From NCBI GenBank assembly GCA_964351905.1, contig CAYGPG010000005.1, positions 23,213 through 87,212 on the forward strand: a DNA stretch of 64,000 bases, in the 5' to 3' direction. The position numbers were made by a program, and so were the translations under genes. Shown in pieces: positions 16,821 to 25,460 of this stretch (its first letter is position 1; the number at the start of each line of letters is the position of its first letter). The notes below the pieces were generated by a model. It did not search any database. It was not told the origin of the DNA and saw only the letters and a list, made by a program, of their open reading frames with translations. The stretch is from GCA-2708415 sp964351905. GTDB taxonomy: Bacteria > Pseudomonadota > Alphaproteobacteria > Micavibrionales > Micavibrionaceae.

Positions 16821-17980
16821 AGTATTTTTCAAGAACCGATAAATCTCTTTTAAGTCGGTGGTGGTGGACGGTTGATCGCGGTCTTTTGGGTATGCTGGCC
16901 GCTATTATCATTTTTGGTGTTGTTTTGGTTGCCGCGGCTAGTCCTTCTGTAGCTTTACGCATTGGTTTGGATCAATATCATTTTGTTATTCGTCACTTGA
17001 TTGTTCTTGCTCCATCTATTGCAATCATGCTGGTTATATCGTTATTAGATTTAAAACATATCTGGCGTTTAGCTTCTGTCATGCTTTTCTTTTGTTTTTT
17101 TGCCCTGATTTACGTACTGATTTTTGGCATGGAAATTAAAGGAGCGCAAAGATGGATTCACTTGCCTGGTTTCTCTTTACAGCCTAGTGAGTTTGCAAAA
17201 CCAGCCTTTATCGTTGTGGCGGCATGGCTGATTGCAAAACAAAAAGATAAACCTGAATTTAAGGGCAGTAAAATTGCTGCAGGTATTTTTGGTGTTCTTT
17301 TGTCGTTACTTGTTTTGCAACCTGATATGGGGATGAGTTTTGTTATTATGGTCTCTTTCGTCACATTAATTTTTTTGGCGGGTCTGCCTTTTCGGATTAT
17401 TACCTTGCTGATTGCCTTCGCTTGCGGTGCAGCAGTGACGGCCTATTATTCTCTTTCGCATGTACGAAGTCGGGTGGATCGTTTTTTAAATCCTGAAAGC
17501 GGCGATACCTATCAAATTGATCAGTCTTTAGAGGCGTTTCGCAATGGCGGACTAATGGGCACTGGCGCTGGACAAGGCACCGTAAAGCTTAATATACCTG
17601 ATGCGCATGCCGATTTTATTTTCTCAGTCGCAGGAGAAGAATTGGGACTATTCTTCGTGATCATTATTGTAGGGTTATATGGCTATATTTTAATACGTGG
17701 ATTTAACAGAATCATCGATAGTGAAAATATGTTTGTGATCCTTGCTGTGGGCGGGCTTTTAACGATGTTTGGTCTTCAGGCTCTTATTCATATGGGCTCT
17801 AGCCTTCATTTATTGCCAACAAAAGGAATGACTTTACCTTTTATCAGTTATGGTGGATCTTCGTTGTTGTCGATGAGCGTCGCAATGGGTATGGTATTGG
17901 CATTAACGCGAAGGCAAACCAGATCGGGTATCGCTCAAGGGGGATTATCCGTACGACCAGTTGGCGGCGATAAAATTTAA
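16817..17980 (+). CDS. ftsW: Septal peptidoglycan glycosyltransferase FtsW
   Basis: A 387-residue SEDS-family polytopic membrane protein with ten predicted helices. It polymerises lipid II at the division septum together with FtsI. Conserved blocks are GAQRWIHLPGFSLQPSEFAKPA (given here only as landmarks at about 110-131) and QPDMGMSFV near 170. The large periplasmic loop runs from about 220 to 275, and PFISYGGSSLLS lies near 341. Position within the mur cluster, away from mrdA, identifies it as FtsW. RodA is encoded at 54463. Confidence 0.95.
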   Translation: MKYFSRTDKSLLSRWWWTVDRGLLGMLAAIIIFGVVLVAAASPSVALRIGLDQYHFVIRHLIVLAPSIAIMLVISLLDLKHIWRLASVMLFFCFFALIYVLIFGMEIKGAQRWIHLPGFSLQPSEFAKPAFIVVAAWLIAKQKDKPEFKGSKIAAGIFGVLLSLLVLQPDMGMSFVIMVSFVTLIFLAGLPFRIITLLIAFACGAAVTAYYSLSHVRSRVDRFLNPESGDTYQIDQSLEAFRNGGLMGTGAGQGTVKLNIPDAHADFIFSVAGEELGLFFVIIIVGLYGYILIRGFNRIIDSENMFVILAVGGLLTMFGLQALIHMGSSLHLLPTKGMTLPFISYGGSSLLSMSVAMGMVLALTRRQTRSGIAQGGLSVRPVGGDKI

Positions 17981-17996
17981 ATTTGGTTGGATAAAC

Positions 17997-19145
17997 ATGA
18001 CAGCAGAAGCAAAACAAATACTTATAAGCGCAGGTGGCACAGGGGGGCATATGTACCCTGCTGAAGCCTTGGCGCGTGATTTAATCGGACGTGGTTATCG
18101 TGTGACTTTGGCAACTGATGTGCGTGGTAAAAAATATGAACCCTTTGCGGATGGTGTGCCAGTTCATGTGTTAAAATCAGGTGCGGTAAAGTCAGGAATC
18201 ATTAGTAAAATTAAAACTGTTCTGTCTTTGGCTATAGGTTATTTTCAGGCACGTAAACTTATTGATAGAATTAAACCAGCGGTTGTTATCGGTTTCGGTG
18301 GGTATCCATCTTTTCCTGCCGTTTATGCGGCGCAGAAAAAGAACATCCCAACCATCATTCATGAACAAAATGCGATATTGGGTAAAGCGAATGCCTATTT
18401 AGCGCCCAAGGCGGATCGTATTGCTTTATCGTGGAACAATGTTGAAAGTATAGATGAAAGCGATGCCGTTAGAAGTATTGTAACAGGTAATCCTGTTCGT
18501 CCTGATATCTCAAGTCTTTATAATAAACCTTATCCTTCATTAGAGCAGGATGGCGTTTTAAAAATATTGGTCTTAGGGGGCTCACAAGGCGCGAGCGTTT
18601 TTGGCGACGTTTTACCTAAGATGGTTGAAAAGCTATCTTCGGCACATAAAGCAAGATTGGAAATTGTTCAGCAATGTATTGAAGATGACATTGAAGAGGT
18701 TAAGCGCGCCTACGAAGAACAAGGCGTAAAGGCAGAAGTAGCAACATTCTTTAAAGATGTTTCTAAACGTTTGGAAAATTGCCATTTGGTGATTGCACGT
18801 TCAGGTGCTGGCACGGTCTGCGAAGTGACAACGGCAGGCCGTCCTGCTATATTTGTGCCTTATCCATGGCATAAAGATCAGCAACAAAAGAAAAATGCTG
18901 ACGCTGTTTTTGATGCGGGCGGTGCATGGGTGATGACTCAAGATGGTTTTACCGTTGATGCGTTATTGGCGCGGATTGAAACATTTTTGCAAAACCCAGA
19001 GACGTTGTTTAACGCGGCGGAAAATTCCAGAAGTTGTGGGAAACCAGATGCGGCAAGAAAATTAGGAAATTTGGTGACGGCGCTGGCTAGCGGCTGGGAT
19101 AAAAATGCCAATAAAACATTCGATTTGACGCAAGGTCGTAATTAG
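17997..19145 (+). CDS. murG: UDP-GlcNAc:lipid I GlcNAc transferase MurG
   Basis: A 382-residue GT-B glycosyltransferase that converts lipid I to lipid II at the inner face of the membrane. The glycine-rich loop SAGGTGGHMYPAEALA is near residue 10. VIGFGGYPSFP and HEQNAILGKAN follow, and the C-terminal donor site has LGGSQGASVF and ARSGAGTVCE. I prefer the ATG at 17997 because it begins next to the conserved glycine loop. A TTG at 17961 would overlap ftsW by 20 bp and add 12 residues. Neither has a strong ribosome site. Confidence 0.94.
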   Translation: MTAEAKQILISAGGTGGHMYPAEALARDLIGRGYRVTLATDVRGKKYEPFADGVPVHVLKSGAVKSGIISKIKTVLSLAIGYFQARKLIDRIKPAVVIGFGGYPSFPAVYAAQKKNIPTIIHEQNAILGKANAYLAPKADRIALSWNNVESIDESDAVRSIVTGNPVRPDISSLYNKPYPSLEQDGVLKILVLGGSQGASVFGDVLPKMVEKLSSAHKARLEIVQQCIEDDIEEVKRAYEEQGVKAEVATFFKDVSKRLENCHLVIARSGAGTVCEVTTAGRPAIFVPYPWHKDQQQKKNADAVFDAGGAWVMTQDGFTVDALLARIETFLQNPETLFNAAENSRSCGKPDAARKLGNLVTALASGWDKNANKTFDLTQGRN

Positions 19146-19155
19146 AAAAGAAGGT

Positions 19156-19245
19156 TGTAACGAAGAAACGAAGTTTCGAAGATAGAATTATTATTGTAAT
19201 AGTTTTTCATTTCACTTTTTTTCGTTTCTTGTAAACTTCGTTACA
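19156..19245. repeat. 90-bp imperfect palindrome between murG and murC
   Basis: The outer arms TGTAACGAAG (19156-19165) and CTTCGTTACA (19236-19245) are perfect complements. Inside them AAACGAA and TTCGTTT recur in inverted order, and a smaller dyad (CGAAGTTTCG) lies at the left. The right arm is followed by TATTTTTT, so it could also end transcription after murG. This is the only long gap inside the mur genes. Confidence 0.6.
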
Positions 19246-19272
19246 TATTTTTTATAGTAAAGGGTTAAACAC

Positions 19273-20715
19273 ATGCGCGCGATGCCGGTTAATATTGGAA
19301 AACTTCATTTTGTGGGTATTGGTGGTATTGGCATGAGTGGTATTGCCGAAGTTCTCCATAATCTCGGCTATGAAGTGCAGGGATCTGATCTATCCGAAAG
19401 CGCGAATGTGAAACGCCTGAAAGATAAGGGCATAAAAGTCTTTGTTGGCCATGGGATAGAAAATGTGGCTGAAGCCGCAATTGTTGTGATTTCTTCGGCG
19501 ATTAAAGATGACAACCCGGAATTACAGGCTGCGCGCGCACAAAAGAAAACCGTTGTGCGTCGTGCAGAAATGCTCGCCGAATTAATGCGCCTTAAATGGT
19601 CCATCGCCATTGCAGGAACGCATGGCAAAACTACGACCACCACCATGGTGGGGGCCATGTTAGAAGAAGCAGGTTTAGATCCGACTATTATCAATGGCGG
19701 TATTATTCACAAATACGGCACAAATACCCGTATGGGCGCAGGTGATTGGTTCGTCGCCGAGGCAGATGAAAGTGATGGAACGTTTACCAAGCTTCCCGCG
19801 ACAATTGCGGTTGTTACAAACATAGATCCAGAGCATCTGGATCACTACGGTTCTTACGATAATATTAAGGCGGCCTTTAGACGCTTTATTGATAACCTAC
19901 CTTTTTATGGTTTTGCTGTTTTATGTTCAGATCATCAGGCGGTGCAGGATATGATTCCTGCTTTGGCGGATCGCCGCGTGATTACTTACGGCTTTAACCC
20001 CCAAGCTGATATTCAAGTTTCAAATTTACGTGCAGGGTCCAAAGGCTCGACCTTTGATGTGACTTTTGCGGGTTGGATGAATGACGATCAAGATGAAACG
20101 ATACGAGACGTATTTTTGCCAATGTTAGGGGATTACAACGTTTCTAACTCTTTGGCATCTTTGGCGATTGCGCATGAAATGGGCGTGCCTGTTCCGGTCA
20201 TGAAAACAGCCTTGAAGAATTTTAGCGGCGTTAATCGACGCTTTACCAAGACAGGGCAGAGCAATGGTGTAACCGTTATTGATGATTACGCGCATCATCC
20301 GGTGGAGATTAAGGCTGTTTTAAGGGCAGCGCGCCAAGCGGTTGAAAAATCTGGTAAAAAAGTCATTGCCGTAAAACAACCGCATCGTTATTCCCGTCTT
20401 CATGATTTGTTTGAAGATTTTTGTACCTGCTTTAATGATGCGGACAGCGTGATTATCGCCGATGTTTATGAAGCAGGCGAAAAACCGATTGAAGGCGCGG
20501 ATAAAGAGCATTTGGTTGAAGGCATTCAAGAGCGCGGTCATAAGCATGTTCAAACTTTGCTCGCGCAAGAAAATTTGGCTGAAATGGTTGCCGATATCGC
20601 CGAAGATGGGGATTACGTGATTTGTTTGGGGGCGGGTTCTATCAGTGCGTGGGCGCATGCCTTGCCAGAACAGCTTGATAAGGCTTTCGCCGCGAAGCAA
20701 AAACAAAGTGCATAG
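19273..20715 (+). CDS. murC: UDP-MurNAc:L-Ala ligase MurC
   Basis: A 480-residue Mur ligase that adds L-alanine to UDP-MurNAc. It has the N-terminal HFVGIGGIGMSGIAEVL loop (about 14-30) and the ATP loop AGTHGKTTTTTM (about 115-126). EADESDGTF is near 158 and VTNIDPEHLDHYG near 180. DDYAHHPVEIKAVL is near 336 and KQPHRYSRL near 373. There is a second possible ATG three codons in. The following gene murB starts five bases later. Confidence 0.97.
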   Translation: MRAMPVNIGKLHFVGIGGIGMSGIAEVLHNLGYEVQGSDLSESANVKRLKDKGIKVFVGHGIENVAEAAIVVISSAIKDDNPELQAARAQKKTVVRRAEMLAELMRLKWSIAIAGTHGKTTTTTMVGAMLEEAGLDPTIINGGIIHKYGTNTRMGAGDWFVAEADESDGTFTKLPATIAVVTNIDPEHLDHYGSYDNIKAAFRRFIDNLPFYGFAVLCSDHQAVQDMIPALADRRVITYGFNPQADIQVSNLRAGSKGSTFDVTFAGWMNDDQDETIRDVFLPMLGDYNVSNSLASLAIAHEMGVPVPVMKTALKNFSGVNRRFTKTGQSNGVTVIDDYAHHPVEIKAVLRAARQAVEKSGKKVIAVKQPHRYSRLHDLFEDFCTCFNDADSVIIADVYEAGEKPIEGADKEHLVEGIQERGHKHVQTLLAQENLAEMVADIAEDGDYVICLGAGSISAWAHALPEQLDKAFAAKQKQSA

Positions 20716-20720
20716 GCACG

Positions 20721-21653
20721 ATGACTAAAACATCTATAAATCAACTTCCTGAAGTTCGTGGACGATACACTAAAAATGCACTCTTGGGTGCAAAAGGTTG
20801 GTTTCGCTGTGGCGGTACGGCTGATGTGTTGTATAAACCTAAAGATAACCAAGATCTTCAAGATTTTTTAAAAAGCTGTCCTGTTAATATTCCGGTTACA
20901 ATTTTGGGCGCGATGTCTAATTGTATCATTCGTGATAGTGGGATACGCGGTGTTGTGATCCGTATGGGGCGTGAATTTTCTGATATCAAGGTTGAGGACG
21001 ACGTAATCACAGTTGGAGCATTGGCGCTGGATGCTAATGTGGCGCAAGTGGCGGCCGATAACGGTATTGGTGGATTAGAATTTTTTAGTGGTATTCCCGG
21101 TTCTATCGGTGGGGCATTGCGCATGAATGCGGGTTGTTATGGCGCGGAAACAAAAGATGTTCTGGTTTCTTGTGATGTACTTGATCGGCAGGGTAATCTT
21201 CACATACTCACGCCAGATAAGATGGGTATGACATATCGTCATATTGATGTGCCTGACGATTATATTTTCTTGAAAGCAACTTTTAAAGGCGTTTTGGAAG
21301 AGCCTGCAAAAGTACAAGAGCGCATGGCAAAAATTAAGCAAAGTCGTGAAGAGTCTCAACCAATTCGTGAAAAGACAGGTGGCTCGACTTTTGCTAATCC
21401 AAGTCAAAACGAGTTGATTGAGGTAGGTCTGCCGGAAGATATGAAAGTCTGGCAACTTATTGAAAGTGTTGGGGGGCGGGGCCTCAAAGTTGGGGGTGCC
21501 ATGATGAGTGAGAAACATTGTAATTTTATGATTAACACGGGCACCGCGACTGCCGCAGATTTAGAAAATTTGGGTGAAGAGTTACGTGCTCGCGTAGCAG
21601 AAAAGTATAAAATCAAATTGCGCTGGGAAATTAGGCGGATAGGCGATAGATGA
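20721..21653 (+). CDS. murB: UDP-N-acetylenolpyruvoylglucosamine reductase MurB
   Basis: A 310-residue FAD enzyme that reduces UDP-GlcNAc-enolpyruvate to UDP-MurNAc with NADPH. The FAD domain has GGTADVLYKP (about 30) and LGAMSNCIIRD (about 62). GLEFFSGIPGSIGGALRMNAGCYG (landmark at about 115-138) is the characteristic block. GGSTFANPS is near 222 and MMSEKHCNFMINTG near 253. The stop overlaps the next ATG (ATGA). In most alphaproteobacteria ddl follows murB; here a ParB-like gene does. Confidence 0.96.
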   Translation: MTKTSINQLPEVRGRYTKNALLGAKGWFRCGGTADVLYKPKDNQDLQDFLKSCPVNIPVTILGAMSNCIIRDSGIRGVVIRMGREFSDIKVEDDVITVGALALDANVAQVAADNGIGGLEFFSGIPGSIGGALRMNAGCYGAETKDVLVSCDVLDRQGNLHILTPDKMGMTYRHIDVPDDYIFLKATFKGVLEEPAKVQERMAKIKQSREESQPIREKTGGSTFANPSQNELIEVGLPEDMKVWQLIESVGGRGLKVGGAMMSEKHCNFMINTGTATAADLENLGEELRARVAEKYKIKLRWEIRRIGDR

Positions 21654-22033
21654 GACAGCAATATCATAGTCGTAAAGTAGGGGAAGATATTCATATTTGG
21701 AATGTGAACGAACTTGTGAAAAAAGCAGAAAAATTATCTATAATTGAAGTGCCTTTGTCTGATATAAAAGAGTTGGACGAGGCTTTCTGGTATGTCGAAA
21801 ATGATGAAAATACTCCTACATGTCGCAGTGTTGCCAATCATGCAAAATTAATTGAGGAAACTAATTTAAAATACCCCGTTTTAATGTGTGCAGAAGGGCG
21901 AATGGTTGATGGGATGCATCGTGTCTGCAAAGCTTACATACAAGGAATGAAAACAATAAAGGCTGTAAAATTTGATCCTATGCCTGAGCCTGATTATAAA
22001 AACGTTAACTTGAAGCATTTGCCTTATGATTAA
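21650..22033 (+). CDS. Small ParB/Srx-fold-like protein in the position of ddl
   Basis: A 127-residue cytosolic protein with no confident family name. The stretch GRMVDGMHRVCKAYIQGM (about residues 82-99) resembles the phosphate-binding core of the ParB/sulfiredoxin fold (consensus close to G-x-HR-x-x-A). The N-terminal part fits the short strand-helix start of that fold. There is no helix-turn-helix, so it cannot be a full ParB partition protein. It is translationally coupled to murB and lies 135 bp before ftsQ. The fold assignment is an inference from the motif; the function is unknown. Confidence 0.55.
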   Translation: MRQQYHSRKVGEDIHIWNVNELVKKAEKLSIIEVPLSDIKELDEAFWYVENDENTPTCRSVANHAKLIEETNLKYPVLMCAEGRMVDGMHRVCKAYIQGMKTIKAVKFDPMPEPDYKNVNLKHLPYD

Positions 22034-22168
22034 AAACAGCGGTTTTTTCGAATGCCACTTTCGATTATCTTTAAGCTGTGTATAATAAAAGTTGGCTGTT
22101 ATTCGGCCTGTCTTTATGTGCCTGTCTGGGCGTAGCATTCTAATAATTTTATCAGGTGGAAACCTTTC

Positions 22169-23059
22169 ATGTCTTGGTTTAACTGGCGTAAATCGCGATC
22201 AACGAAAAGAAAAACCGCAAGCCGCATTGTGAAAAAGCGCGGCTCTTCTGCGGAGAAGATCATCTTTTTTGCCAAACGTTTTGGCATGGTTTTGGGCGTG
22301 GTTGTTTTTGTTGGATGGCTTGGGGCTTGGTTTTTCATGTCTGATGCGTCTACTCGTTTGGGACAATGGGCACAAAATAAAACGCTTCATATAACGGCTT
22401 CCAAAGGGTTTGAAGTGGCGGATATTTATATCAAAGGGCGCAACTATACGGATATTGATGCCATTCGTGCCATTATCAACATGGAAAAAGGCGATCCGCT
22501 TCTAATGTTTGATCCTGATTCAGCGCAAGTGATGCTTGAAAAATTACCTTGGGTAAAATCGGCAAAGGTGGAGCGTCAATTACCTGATGCAATTCATGTT
22601 GAATTGGTCGAGCGGACACCTATGGCGATTTGGCAACGCGATAAAAGACTGTCTTTGATTGATACCGAAGGCGTCGTTTTAACAGATCGGAAGTTAAAGT
22701 GGTTTAAAGATTTTATTATTGTGGTGGGCGAAGACGTACCAGAGCGCACAGCGGATCTTTTCAAACTTTTAAAATCTGAACCAGAAATATTCCAAAATAT
22801 TGAAGCGGCTAAATCAATTTCCAACCGCCGTTGGGATTTAGTTTTAAAATCAGGTGCGGTTGTGAAATTGCCTGAAGAAGAAATTGCGCTTGCTTTACGA
22901 CGTTTGGCGGTGATGCAAGAAGATGAAAACATCATGGATAAAAATATTAAGGTCATTGATGTGCGCGAGTTAAGCCGTATTACTGTGCGGACAAAACCAG
23001 GGGCGGTGCGCGAATATAAAGCAGGGTTTCAAAGCCCTGCCGCAGGGAATGCAATTTAA
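22169..23059 (+). CDS. ftsQ: Cell division protein FtsQ
   Basis: A 296-residue bitopic membrane protein. It has a basic cytoplasmic N terminus (about 1-30) and one transmembrane helix at about 32-53. A periplasmic POTRA domain follows (about 75-145, containing GFEVADIYIKGRNYTD and LPWVKSAKVERQLP). The FtsQ/DivIB domain reaches to about 280. FtsQ links early and late divisome proteins by binding FtsB/FtsL. AGGTGGAAACC lies before the ATG. A TATAAT in the gap at about 22080 might be a local promoter, but no -35 is convincing. Confidence 0.93.
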   Translation: MSWFNWRKSRSTKRKTASRIVKKRGSSAEKIIFFAKRFGMVLGVVVFVGWLGAWFFMSDASTRLGQWAQNKTLHITASKGFEVADIYIKGRNYTDIDAIRAIINMEKGDPLLMFDPDSAQVMLEKLPWVKSAKVERQLPDAIHVELVERTPMAIWQRDKRLSLIDTEGVVLTDRKLKWFKDFIIVVGEDVPERTADLFKLLKSEPEIFQNIEAAKSISNRRWDLVLKSGAVVKLPEEEIALALRRLAVMQEDENIMDKNIKVIDVRELSRITVRTKPGAVREYKAGFQSPAAGNAI

Positions 23060-23074
23060 GGGCAGTATTGAGTT

Positions 23075-24343
23075 ATGAAAGTACAATATAAACCAAAAGG
23101 CTCTTTGATTGCCGCGCTGGATGTAGGCTCGCACAAAAATTCTTGTTTTATTGGTCGTGTGATTGATGAGCAAGGCGGCGTTGAGATTTTAGGCGTGGGC
23201 TATCAGGCCTCACAAGGCATGAAAAACGGCGCGGTGATTGATATTAATGCCGCTGATAATGCCATTCGCCAAACTGTTGATACGGCGGAGCGTATGACTG
23301 CCGAAGAAATGAAGGGCTACCCTTTACGTGATGTCATCGTCAATGTGCCCGGCACGCAAAGCCAATCGCACAATGTGTCCGTCAATGTTCAGATTGCAGG
23401 TAATCTTGTCACCGATAATGATGTTCGTCGTGCATTGGTAAAGGCACAAGAACAAGTGATTAATAATGAAAATGAGCTTCTTCATACCATACCCGTGAAT
23501 TGCCACATTGATGGAAATGATGGTATTCGCGATCCAAATGGCATGACAGGCAACAATATGGATGTTGATATTCATCTGGTGACAGGGCAATTAGGGCCCT
23601 TGCAAAATATGGCGAGCTGCGTTGAGAGGGGGCATTTGGATATTAACGCCTTATGCTCTGCACCCTATGCCTCTGGCCTTGCCTGCTTGGTTGAAGATGA
23701 AATGGATTTGGGCTGTATCGTTATTGATATGGGTGCAGGAATTACCTCCTTTGCCGTGTTCCAAGCGGGCGTGATGATTCATTCTGGCGCGGTGCCTGTT
23801 GGTGGTTGGCATGTGACAAATGATATTGCGCGTGGGCTTACCTGCTCTAACAGCGATGCGGAGCGCGTCAAAACGCTTTATGGTAGTGCGATGGTCACAG
23901 GCAGTGATGAAAATGAATTGATTGATGTTCCGCAATTGGGGGAGACAGATCGACACGAGCCGAACCATATTCCACGCTCTTTATTGATCGGCATTATTCA
24001 ACCGCGCTTAGAAGAAATTTTTGAGCTCATTCGCGCGAAATTAGATGAGAGTAATTTAGGCTCCGCCATTGGTCGCCGTCTAGTGATTACGGGCGGCGCG
24101 TCGCAACTGCCGGGTTTGCGTGACTTGGCGCAAATGATCTTGGATAAGCAAGTGCGTTTAGGTCGTCCTATCCGCCTCAGTGGTCTACCTGATGCGGTCA
24201 GTGGCCCAAGCTTTTCCACAGCCGCGGGATTGTTAACCTACATTTCATCCCACAGCCACGAAATGCCCGCCGAAATTATGGCGAACGTTGATTCAGGCGC
24301 CCTATGGGACCGTTTCCGTTTTTGGTGGAAAGAAAATTGGTAA
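23075..24343 (+). CDS. ftsA: Cell division protein FtsA
   Basis: A 422-residue actin-fold ATPase that tethers FtsZ to the membrane. The ATP-binding blocks are ALDVGSHKNSCFIGR (about 11-25), VIDMGAGITSFAVF (about 220) and VITGGASQLPGL (about 341). The SHS2 1C domain lies at about 85-170. The C terminus (WDRFRFWWKENW) is an amphipathic, aromatic and basic helix suited to membrane attachment. ftsZ normally follows directly. Here another gene stands between them. Confidence 0.95.
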   Translation: MKVQYKPKGSLIAALDVGSHKNSCFIGRVIDEQGGVEILGVGYQASQGMKNGAVIDINAADNAIRQTVDTAERMTAEEMKGYPLRDVIVNVPGTQSQSHNVSVNVQIAGNLVTDNDVRRALVKAQEQVINNENELLHTIPVNCHIDGNDGIRDPNGMTGNNMDVDIHLVTGQLGPLQNMASCVERGHLDINALCSAPYASGLACLVEDEMDLGCIVIDMGAGITSFAVFQAGVMIHSGAVPVGGWHVTNDIARGLTCSNSDAERVKTLYGSAMVTGSDENELIDVPQLGETDRHEPNHIPRSLLIGIIQPRLEEIFELIRAKLDESNLGSAIGRRLVITGGASQLPGLRDLAQMILDKQVRLGRPIRLSGLPDAVSGPSFSTAAGLLTYISSHSHEMPAEIMANVDSGALWDRFRFWWKENW

Positions 24344-24351
24344 AATTAGAA

Positions 24352-24390
24352 AATATAGATTTATTGACATAATTTTAAAAAATCTATATT
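24352..24390. repeat. 11-bp perfect inverted repeat around the promoter of the P-loop gene
   Basis: AATATAGATTT (24352-24362) and AAATCTATATT (24380-24390) flank 17 bases containing the -35 TTGACA. The right arm covers the -10. It could serve as an operator or as an RNA hairpin at the end of the ftsA transcript. Confidence 0.6.
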
Positions 24391-24392
24391 AA
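24364..24392 (+). promoter_or_regulatory. Sigma70-type promoter giving a probably leaderless mRNA
   Basis: TTGACA at 24364-24369 is followed after 17 bases by TATTAA, or after 15 by TATATT. Transcription would start within a few bases of the ATG at 24400. No ribosome site precedes that ATG (the sequence is ATTAATTCAGCC). Confidence 0.6.
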
Positions 24393-24399
24393 TTCAGCC

Positions 24400-25170
24400 A
24401 TGCAATATTATTTCGAAAAAATATCAGCTTTTCTCTACTTTAATGCCATCAAGGGCAAATTGTTGGAAGAATTTCGTATAGTGGCACTCGATAGATATGG
24501 TGCTGACTACAACATATCTTTTGTTGGTATGTCAAACATAGGTAAAACGCACTGGTCATCACGTGCCGCGAAATATCTAGGTTTGGAGCGGATAGACTTC
24601 GATGGTCTTATTGGTCAATTGCCATTTATGAGTAAATTGATTGAAGGGATATCTGGAAAAGATGAAGCTGAACGCATGGGTAAATACTTTCGCATGCCAT
24701 GGAAAGAAGGCTTTGAGAAAAGACAAGCCGAATTTATGCGTGGTGAAACTGAAGTAATGGATGAGCAATCTTCTAAAACAGGGCGTGTTTATGATCTTAC
24801 GGGAAGTGCTTTTATGCATCCTAAACCTATGCAAAAAATTGCAAATTCAGGTTTAGTAATTTATCTTGAAGCAAGCCCAGAGGCACAAAAAGATGTTCTT
24901 AATGATCTTGTTGCAGGATTTAAAGAGGGACCTAAGCCAGTGTGTTGGCCGGATGATGATGAGGTTCCGAGACCTAAAAGTGAAGATGAATTTGAAGAAT
25001 GCTTTGCTAAATTGCTTGCTTATCGTGCAAAAAAATATGCGGAATACGCTGATGTTACCATTCCGTACGAAGTCCATAAAAATGCAGCTCATGTTGGTGT
25101 AATATTACAATATGCAGTTTATAAATTAGAAATGAATCAGCCAGGTACGGCTCCACAAAAAACTATATAA
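24400..25170 (+). CDS. Shikimate kinase-like P-loop protein between ftsA and ftsZ
   Basis: A 256-residue cytosolic protein. The Walker A loop GMSNIGKT covers residues 43-50. RIDFDGLIG (64-72) matches the strand-2 acidic motif of shikimate kinase-like enzymes (FxDxDxxI), and a hydrophobic strand, GLVIYLEAS, lies near 150. The first 35 residues are an extra helical region absent from shikimate kinases. A long acidic insertion (about 180-205) follows. True shikimate kinases are about 170 residues long, so this is more likely a relative with another substrate. It has its own promoter and no ribosome site. Its position between two core division genes is unusual. Confidence 0.6.
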   Translation: MQYYFEKISAFLYFNAIKGKLLEEFRIVALDRYGADYNISFVGMSNIGKTHWSSRAAKYLGLERIDFDGLIGQLPFMSKLIEGISGKDEAERMGKYFRMPWKEGFEKRQAEFMRGETEVMDEQSSKTGRVYDLTGSAFMHPKPMQKIANSGLVIYLEASPEAQKDVLNDLVAGFKEGPKPVCWPDDDEVPRPKSEDEFEECFAKLLAYRAKKYAEYADVTIPYEVHKNAAHVGVILQYAVYKLEMNQPGTAPQKTI

Positions 25171-25177
25171 TTTTTAT

Positions 25178-25219
25178 ATATTCACACACTATCCCCTATT
25201 TATTCCACAGTTATCCACA
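25178..25219 (+). promoter_or_regulatory. DnaA-box pair upstream of ftsZ
   Basis: TTATCCACA (25211-25219) is a perfect DnaA box. ATATTCACA (25178-25186) differs by one base from TTATTCACA. Between them stands TTATTCCACA, a one-base-expanded version. They lie 240-280 bp before the ftsZ start. Confidence 0.5.
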
Positions 25220-25242
25220 GAGTTGTAATTTTTTAATTTCTA

Positions 25243-25425
25243 GACTCTAGGCGCGAGTCCTTGCGCGTGACACAATCTAAAAAGTTGATTCATTTGAATC
25301 GGTTAGTTCGATTTTTTGAAGTGTTTTCTGGGGAAAATTACCAATAATTAAGAAGTAATACCCGCCATTTTTTCTAATGCAACGGAAAATCAGGATTCCG
25401 TTTTAGAAAGAATACACATAGACTC
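25243..25425. promoter_or_regulatory. Cluster of six GANTC sites in the ftsZ leader
   Basis: GANTC sites occur at 25243, 25255, 25287, 25296, 25394 and 25421. GANTC is the target of the alphaproteobacterial cell-cycle methyltransferase CcrM. By base composition alone less than one would be expected in this length. Confidence 0.55.
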
Positions 25426-25460
25426 TATTCAAGAAGTCCCCACATGGAGGTCACCAAGTT

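Noticed and set aside
20320..21518. Antisense frames of 128 and 147 codons within murC and murB
   Set aside because: Both lie wholly inside well-conserved genes and have no start signals.
24400..25170. Authentic shikimate kinase (aroK)
   Set aside because: The protein is about 85 residues too long and shows only the P-loop and the DxD-like motif; the other shikimate-binding residues could not be recognised.
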